From NCBI GenBank assembly GCA_021827285.1, contig JAKAWM010000065.1:1-9381 (forward strand): a DNA stretch of 9,381 nt, written 5' to 3'. The stretch is from Actinomycetes bacterium (lineage in GTDB: Bacteria > Actinomycetota > Acidimicrobiia > Acidimicrobiales > Palsa-688). Shown piece by piece: positions 5,833-9,381 of the stretch. Numbering within the stretch: the first letter of the stretch is position 1; every line of letters begins with the position of its first letter. The position numbers and the translations under genes were made by a program. A model generated the notes under the pieces. It saw only the letters and a list, made by a program, of their open reading frames with translations, did no database searches and was not told the origin of the DNA.

Positions 5833-6840
5833 GTGGAGAAACAGTACGTCGGCATCGACCTTCACCGCCGTCGCAGCGTGATCGTCCGGAAAGACTCCGC
5901 TGGCACGGCACGGGAGACAGTCCAGATCGACAACGGCGCCCAGGCCCTGGCCGAGGTGGTCGCCCGAGCGGGGGAAAGCCCTGAGGTGGTCCTGGAGGCA
6001 ACATACGGCTGGTACTGGGCCGCCGATGTCCTGGCCGAGATGGGGGCGAGCGTCCACCTGGCGCACCCGCTCGGCAACAACTGGGGCAACCGGAGGGTGA
6101 AGAACGACGAGCGCGATGCCGCCGACCTGGTGGACCTGTTGCGGCTCGGCCGCCTGGCCGAGTCCTACATAGCCCCGCCCGAACTGCGCGAGTTGCGAGA
6201 ACTGGTCCGCCACCGGGCCAAGCTCGTAGCCCTGCGCTCGGGCCTGAAGGCACAGGTCCACGCCGTGCTGGCGAAGGAGGGCCTGGGGGTACCAGAGGCC
6301 AACCTCTTCGCGGCGAAAGGCCGCTCTTTCCTGGCCTCAGCCGGGCTAGGTAATGCCTACCGCCGGCGGGTGTCTTCCCTGCTCGAGCTCATCGAGCACT
6401 TCGATGCCGAGGTCAGCCACTTTGAGGAGCTGGTCAGTGAAGGCCTTGACGAGCACCCTGGTTACCGCGGTGCCCAAGAAGTCCCCGGAGTGGGCCCTGT
6501 GCTGGCGGCCATCTTTGTCGCCGAGATAGGCGACGTCAGCCGCTTTGCCGGCCCCGAGCGGCTGTGCAGCTGGGCCGGGCTCACCCCCCGGCACCGCGAG
6601 TCCGACACGACGGTCCACCGAGGCCACATAACCAAGCAGGGCTCCCGGCTAGTGCGTTGGGCCGCCGTCGAAGCCGTGGGCCGCCAACGCGGGGCCACGG
6701 TCGTCGCCGTCCACCACCACCGGGTCGCCGAACGGCGGGGACGGCCCATCGGCCGTGTCGCAGCGGCCAGAAAGCTCCTCACCCTCGTCTACTACGGCCT
6801 GCGTGACGGCCACGTCCGTTGCCTGGCCCAGGCGGGATGA
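5833..6840 (+). CDS. IS110-family transposase (DEDD/RuvC-like plus serine recombinase-type)
   Basis: The GTG at 5833 is preceded by GAAGGAGGA with a five-base gap and begins at the family N-terminus MEKQYVGIDLHRRRS. The product has 335 residues, within the family range. The RuvC-like DEDD residues are visible as D9 (VGIDLH), E55 (VVLEATYGWYW) and D92 and D95 (KNDERDAADLVDLL). After a helical linker (about 110-205) comes the Transposase_20 domain with a helix-hairpin-helix-like QEVPGVGPVLAA (about 216-226), WAGLTPRHRES and HITKQGSRLVRWAAVEA; S257 in RESDTTVHRG is at the place of the catalytic serine. Enzymes of this family insert the element with no or minimal target duplication, using an RNA guide for target and donor. 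The gene is intact and lies directly beside the IS256 element. Confidence 0.95.
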   Translation: MEKQYVGIDLHRRRSVIVRKDSAGTARETVQIDNGAQALAEVVARAGESPEVVLEATYGWYWAADVLAEMGASVHLAHPLGNNWGNRRVKNDERDAADLVDLLRLGRLAESYIAPPELRELRELVRHRAKLVALRSGLKAQVHAVLAKEGLGVPEANLFAAKGRSFLASAGLGNAYRRRVSSLLELIEHFDAEVSHFEELVSEGLDEHPGYRGAQEVPGVGPVLAAIFVAEIGDVSRFAGPERLCSWAGLTPRHRESDTTVHRGHITKQGSRLVRWAAVEAVGRQRGATVVAVHHHRVAERRGRPIGRVAAARKLLTLVYYGLRDGHVRCLAQAG

Positions 6841-6867
6841 GGTCACTCCCGGCGCAGCCAGGAAGCG

Positions 6868-6876
6868 TGCTCGCTA
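6868..6876 (+). repeat. Left 9-bp target-site duplication of the MITE-like element
   Basis: TGCTCGCTA, exactly repeated at 7297-7305. It directly abuts the left terminal repeat ATTGTCAT at 6877. Confidence 0.65.
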
Positions 6877-7296
6877 ATTGTCATGACCCCCGGTCACGGC
6901 GCGGTCGCCCTTTTGATTGAGCCCTCCTGGCTGCGGCCGAAACTCTCCATGCCACCTCGACGTGGCGGATAGATGACCGGCGACCGGGGAGTCCCGGCAC
7001 GCCCCGAGCAAAACGCTCACCCTGGAGAAGACCGCTACTGCGCCGATCAATAGCGCTCAAGCACCGCCTAGCGGCGGTGCCATTCCCATTATCCAGTCAT
7101 GGGACCTACCGGGCCGTCAAGCCTGCCCCTACGGGCGGCCTACGGCCGGGCTTGACCGCCCTGGCCCTCTCAGCCATAAGAGGCTGAGGACATCGACGCG
7201 CCTGCTCTCAAGATCTGTACCCGTCCGTGGAGCGGTGCCGGCCGAGAAATCTCGCCCGGCGCTCTTGACTTCCGGCGCTCCTTCATAGATGACAAT
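6877..7296. mobile_element. MITE-like non-autonomous element, 420 bp
   Basis: The unit starts with ATTGTCAT (6877-6884) and ends with its exact reverse complement ATGACAAT (7289-7296). It is flanked immediately on both sides by the direct repeat TGCTCGCTA (6868-6876, 7297-7305). Terminal inverted repeats abutting a 9-bp target duplication are the hallmark of a transposition event. Inside there is no open frame of useful length in either strand, so it would depend on a transposase supplied elsewhere. The terminal repeat does not extend past 8 bp and does not match the IS256 ends seen here, so the parent family is unknown; 9-bp duplications occur in several IS families. The interior is rich in hairpins, described separately. 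Without the insertion, the sequence 3' of the IS110 gene would read continuously into 7306 onward. Confidence 0.6.
7061..7264. other. Hairpin cluster inside the MITE-like element
   Basis: Four strong stems follow each other. (1) GCACCGCC-TAGC-GGCGGTGC, a perfect 8-bp stem at 7061-7080. (2) GTCAAGCC (7116-7123) with GGCTTGAC (7149-7156), enclosing smaller GGGC- and GGCC-type stems. (3) CTCAGCC-ataaga-GGCTGAG, a perfect 7-bp stem at 7169-7188. (4) A 13-bp interrupted stem at 7230-7264 (GAGCG/CGCTC, a 3-base bulge, CCGG/CCGG, one mismatch, CGAG/CTCG, loop AAAT). The density suggests a structured RNA or cruciform-forming DNA, but no known RNA family is recognised. The strand cannot be decided, because perfect stems fold from both. 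Confidence 0.45.
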
Positions 7297-7305
7297 TGCT
7301 CGCTA
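7297..7305 (+). repeat. Right 9-bp target-site duplication of the MITE-like element
   Basis: TGCTCGCTA, identical to 6868-6876 and directly following the right terminal repeat ATGACAAT. It lies partly within the small palindrome CTCGC-TAG-GCGAG (7299-7311), so the element seems to have inserted into a palindromic target. Confidence 0.65.
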
Positions 7306-7314
7306 GGCGAGATA
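7302..7314 (+). repeat. 13-bp direct repeat, copy 2 (right edge of mobile island)
   Basis: GCTAGGCGAGATA, identical to 4218-4230. It runs out of the MITE target duplication into a 12-bp GC palindrome, AGGCGGCCGCCT (7314-7325). The rest of the stretch up to 7390 shows no gene. Confidence 0.4.
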
Positions 7315-7390
7315 GGCGGCCGCCTCTCGGACTTGGTGAGGACCGCCACCGACGGGGTGGAGGGATGACCGGACCGATCTGGTGCTTGGA

Positions 7391-8053
7391 TTACCGCTGA
7401 GGATGGATCGTCTCGCCGCGAGCGAGCATGGCCACGAACTGCTCGATCCGGCGTTGACGCGTCTCAGCACGCTTGGCTGTGGTCACCCGGTAGAGCACGG
7501 AATAGCGATTGGCGCTGCTCAAGCGTTCGAACATCGCTTTCGCTGGCGGAGCCGCCTTCAGCGCGGCGGCAAGGTCCGACGGCACCTCCATGGTTGCCTG
7601 GCCTGCATACGCACGGTCCCAACGGCCGTCTGCCTTGGCCTGCTCCACTGCAAGGAGACCAGTTTGATGCATCCGACCCTCTTCGATGAGCCGGGTGGCG
7701 ATTGCCACATTGCGTTTCGACCACGCGCCACCCGACCGTCGCGGAGTGAACCTTCGCCGGAAAGTGCGCTCGTCACCCTTCGCGAGCTGCCCGTCCACCC
7801 AGCCGTGACAGATCGCTTCTTCGAGGGCCTCCTCATAGGTCAAGGTCGTCGGACCGGTGGTTCCCTTCTTTGCCAGGACCAGCCAGACACCCTCGGCCTG
7901 CCCGCCCAGATTTCTGAGCCACTCTGACCACGCCCTCGCGTCGGCCACCGTGAGCACAGGGGTCTCGCCGCCGGGCACCACAGTCACTGTACCGTCCGCT
8001 GGCCGAGCTGCGGGGACGGCTCGAAGTTCTAGCCGAAGCCCGCTCGACGTCAT
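7391..8053 (-). CDS. YdeI/OmpD-associated (OmdA) family protein
   Basis: With the ATG at 8053 the product has 220 residues. After a variable N-terminus of about 25 residues it follows the YdeI/OmdA pattern throughout: ADARAWSEWLRNLGGQAEGVWLVLAKKG, then YEEALEEAICHGWVDGQ, RRFTPRRSGGAWSKRN, LIEEGRMHQTGLLAVEQAKADGRWDRAY, a VPSDLAAALKAAPPAKAMFERLS segment, and the C-terminal VTTAKRAETRQRRIEQFVAMLARGE. The family is linked to bacteriocin or stress protection in some bacteria, but the biochemical activity is not known. An in-frame ATG at 8098 would add 15 residues and overlap vapB-2; the 8053 start is preferred because the extension looks non-native. The start codon coincides with the left edge of the vapBC-2 operator, and on this strand TAGCAT lies ten bases upstream, a possible -10 box. 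Confidence 0.9.
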   Translation of the reverse strand: MTSSGLRLELRAVPAARPADGTVTVVPGGETPVLTVADARAWSEWLRNLGGQAEGVWLVLAKKGTTGPTTLTYEEALEEAICHGWVDGQLAKGDERTFRRRFTPRRSGGAWSKRNVAIATRLIEEGRMHQTGLLAVEQAKADGRWDRAYAGQATMEVPSDLAAALKAAPPAKAMFERLSSANRYSVLYRVTTAKRAETRQRRIEQFVAMLARGETIHPQR

Positions 8054-8073
8054 CGTAGCAGAGATGCTACGAT
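8044..8073 (+). promoter_or_regulatory. Promoter of vapBC-2 (leaderless)
   Basis: The extended -10 element TGC-TACGAT has its hexamer at 8068-8073 and is followed after six bases by the GTG start at 8080. No Shine-Dalgarno is visible. A weak -35 candidate, TCGACG (8044-8049), sits 18 bases upstream. The arrangement matches vapBC-1 base for base in spacing. Confidence 0.55.
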
Positions 8074-8074
8074 G
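8051..8074. promoter_or_regulatory. VapBC-2 operator, perfect 10-bp inverted repeat
   Basis: CATCGTAGCA (8051-8060) and TGCTACGATG (8065-8074) are exact reverse complements around GAGA. The right arm contains the vapB-2 -10 box. The left arm contains a TAGCAT hexamer facing the opposite way and ends on the start codon of the YdeI-family gene. Phd/YefM-type antitoxins with their toxins bind such palindromes; binding here is inferred. Confidence 0.65.
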
Positions 8075-8079
8075 ATCTT

Positions 8080-8334
8080 GTGACTGACATCCCTGCACGC
8101 GACCTTCGAAACGACGTCAGCGCCGTGCTTCGGCGGGTCGAGCACGGCGAACGCCTCCGGGTGACGGTGAGCGGCCGCCCAGTCGCCGAGCTGGTCCCAC
8201 TGCCGTCCCGACCGAGATCGATGGCCTGGAGCGCCTTCATCCGCGACAGCGATCGCTGGCGGGCCGACCCCGGGCTCGCTCGAGAGCTGGCAGACCTGCT
8301 GCCCGATACGACTGACGACCTGCCGATCCCATGA
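8080..8334 (+). CDS. vapB: VapB-2, Phd/YefM-type antitoxin
   Basis: The 84-residue protein has the Phd/YefM pattern IPARDLRNDVSAVLRRVEHGERLRVTV, then GRPVAELVPL (about 4-42). The toxin-binding tail runs from about 45 and includes WSAFIRDSDRWRADPGLARELADLLPDTTDDL. The GTG at 8080 has no Shine-Dalgarno and lies six bases after a TACGAT hexamer, so it is probably leaderless. Its stop overlaps the vapC-2 start as ATGA (8331-8334). It is a diverged paralogue of the antitoxin at 3218-3463. The protein neutralises the toxin and, as known for the family, represses its own operon in complex with it. Confidence 0.92.
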   Translation: MTDIPARDLRNDVSAVLRRVEHGERLRVTVSGRPVAELVPLPSRPRSMAWSAFIRDSDRWRADPGLARELADLLPDTTDDLPIP

Positions 8335-8738
8335 CCGCCTCCAGCGAGCGCATCGATCGGGTGGCGCTCGCCGACACATCGCTGTTCATCGCCATCGAGC
8401 AGGACCGACCACTCTCCTCCCAGCCGCCCGATCGTGTTGCCGTGTCGGTCATCACCGTGGGCGAGCTACGGCTCGGCGTCCTCGCCGCGCAGGACGGGCC
8501 GACCCGCGCCCGACGGCTCGAAACCCTCTCCGCAGCGGCGTCGCTCGACCCTCTACCGATCGACGAAGCAGTAGCCCATGCCTGGGCAACCCTGCGCCTT
8601 GCGCTTCGAGACGCCGGCAAGCGAATGCCGATCAACGACTCGTGGATCGCCGCGACGGCGATCGCCAACGACCTGGCGGTGGCATCCCAAGACGGCGACT
8701 ACGACGATATTCCCGGGCTTCGGGTCCTACGGGTCTGA
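8331..8738 (+). CDS. vapC: VapC-2, PIN-domain ribonuclease toxin
   Basis: The 135-residue protein is a complete PIN domain with its acidic site visible: D15 in ALADTSLFIAIE, E45 in VGELRLGVL, D103 in INDSWIAATAI and D121 in SQDGDYDDIPG. It starts at the ATG overlapping the vapB-2 stop. It resembles vapC-1 over its whole length, including DPLPID and the IPG(V/L) tail, with an N-terminal extension of about nine residues. Metal-dependent RNA cleavage is the known family activity; the RNA target is unknown. It appears intact. Confidence 0.93.
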   Translation: MTASSERIDRVALADTSLFIAIEQDRPLSSQPPDRVAVSVITVGELRLGVLAAQDGPTRARRLETLSAAASLDPLPIDEAVAHAWATLRLALRDAGKRMPINDSWIAATAIANDLAVASQDGDYDDIPGLRVLRV

Positions 8739-8848
8739 TCGGCAGTCGAGCGCCCCGGTCATCGACGACACCCCCTACCCGCCCCCGGCACGCTCGCCCG
8801 CCAACCGAAGTCGGCCATCGGTGAAACGTTGGGTGAGTCTGCATATTG

Positions 8849-8867
8849 CTGCTAACAGCAGTAGAGT
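8849..8867 (+). promoter_or_regulatory. Leaderless promoter and inverted repeat of vapBC-3
   Basis: CTGCT-AAC-AGCAG (8849-8861) is a perfect 5-bp inverted repeat that runs straight into the hexamer TAGAGT (8862-8867). Six bases later is the ATG at 8874, the same spacing as in the other two antitoxin genes. No Shine-Dalgarno is present and no clear -35 box is seen. Confidence 0.45.
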
Positions 8868-8873
8868 GTAGCT

Positions 8874-9107
8874 ATGGCCGCTATCACTATCCGTGACGTT
8901 CCCGATGAGGCGCGCGATCAGCTCGCCGCACGAGCCGCGGCGACCGGCCGATCACTACAGGAATACCTGCGGAACCAGTTGATCGAGCTTGCCCGGCGCC
9001 CTGACCCCGAGGTGCTCCTTCTTCAAATTCGAGACCGCAAGGAGCACGCGGGGAGCCAGCTGCCTGCCCAGAAGATCCTCGGATATCTGTCCGCCGACCG
9101 TCGGTGA
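8874..9107 (+). CDS. vapB: VapB-3, ribbon-helix-helix (FitA-like) antitoxin
   Basis: The 77-residue product starts with the ribbon-helix-helix DNA-binding fold typical of FitA-like and actinobacterial VapB antitoxins: AAITIRDVPDEARDQLAARAAATGRSLQEYLRNQLIELA (strand 1, then two helices, about residues 2-42). A polar C-terminal segment (about 45-77) would wrap the toxin. It is unrelated to the Phd-type antitoxins of the other two loci. The ATG is six bases after TAGAGT and lacks a Shine-Dalgarno. The stop overlaps the next start as GTGA. Confidence 0.9.
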   Translation: MAAITIRDVPDEARDQLAARAAATGRSLQEYLRNQLIELARRPDPEVLLLQIRDRKEHAGSQLPAQKILGYLSADRR

Positions 9108-9381
9108 CCGTCGTCGTTGACGCCTCCGTCGTCGTCGCAGCTCTCATCGACAGAGGCGCCGACGGGAAGTGGGCCGAGAGGATTCTTGGATCTGACGGCC
9201 TCGTGGCCCCGCATCTAATGCCGGTTGAGGTGGCAAACGTGCTGCGCCGAGCGCTTCTCGCCCGAGACATCTCTGTCGACTCGGCGTCGCTCGCTCACGC
9301 CGATCTCATCAAGCTCCGAATTGACCTATTCGCGTACGAGCCCTTCGCGGAACGCGCTTGGGCGTTGCGCAACATAATGAG
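9104..9381 (+). CDS. vapC: VapC-3, PIN-domain toxin (3' end outside the window)
   Basis: A GTG at 9104 overlaps the vapB-3 stop by four bases. The 92 visible codons read VTVVVDASVVVAALIDRG at the start, with D6 as the first PIN acidic residue, then APHLMPVEVANVLRRALL with E42 as the second, and FAYEPFAERAWALRNIM at the cut end. The remaining catalytic aspartates would follow in the missing 3' part. It belongs to a different VapC subgroup (VVDASVVVAAL, EVANVLRR) from the two other toxins here. Identification is firm; completeness cannot be judged. Confidence 0.88.
   Translation, partial: MTVVVDASVVVAALIDRGADGKWAERILGSDGLVAPHLMPVEVANVLRRALLARDISVDSASLAHADLIKLRIDLFAYEPFAERAWALRNIM

Noticed and set aside
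5534..6261. Two long minus-strand frames opposite the IS110 transposase
   Set aside because: They are antisense shadows of a clearly homologous transposase and show no domain of their own.

Overview
The window looks like chromosomal DNA of a high-GC actinobacterium. The DNA is GC-rich throughout, several genes start with GTG or TTG, Shine-Dalgarno (SD) sites are GGAGG-like or absent, and the gene families (VapBC pairs, AraC plus VOC pair, DUF1801, YdeI/OmdA, actinobacterial IS256 and IS110 transposases) are typical of that phylum. I cannot place it more precisely.

Layout. (1) 91-1686, plus strand: a secreted protein with propeller-like repeats and a C-terminal Ig-like domain, closed by a strong hairpin terminator at 1706-1735. 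(2) 1932-4056, minus strand: a VOC-family protein and its AraC-type regulator in a tight pair, then a vapBC toxin-antitoxin operon (vapBC-1), then a DUF1801 protein. (3) About 4218-7314, a mobile island: an apparently intact IS256-family element, an IS110-family transposase gene, and a 420-bp gene-free element at 6877-7296 with 8-bp terminal inverted repeats and a 9-bp target duplication (MITE-like) that carries several hairpins. (4) 7391-8053, minus strand: a YdeI/OmdA-family protein. (5) 8080-8738, plus strand: vapBC-2, a paralogue of vapBC-1 in the opposite orientation. (6) 8874 to the window end: vapBC-3, of a different antitoxin class (ribbon-helix-helix), with its toxin cut by the window edge.

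How it fits together. Three toxin-antitoxin pairs and three mobile units in under 7 kb mark this as an accessory region. In each TA operon the toxin start overlaps the antitoxin stop by four bases (ATGA or GTGA), and each antitoxin start codon lies exactly six bases after a TANNNT hexamer, so all three are probably transcribed as leaderless mRNAs. vapBC-1 and vapBC-2 share the promoter/operator core TGCTACGRT, which suggests related autorepression and possible cross-regulation. The vapBC-2 operator is a perfect 10-bp inverted repeat whose left edge is the start codon of the divergent YdeI-family gene, so the toxin-antitoxin complex may also control that gene.

The least explained parts are the MITE-like element with its hairpins, the 5' non-coding part of the IS110 element (a possible bridge RNA), and a 13-bp repeat at the outer boundaries of the mobile island.
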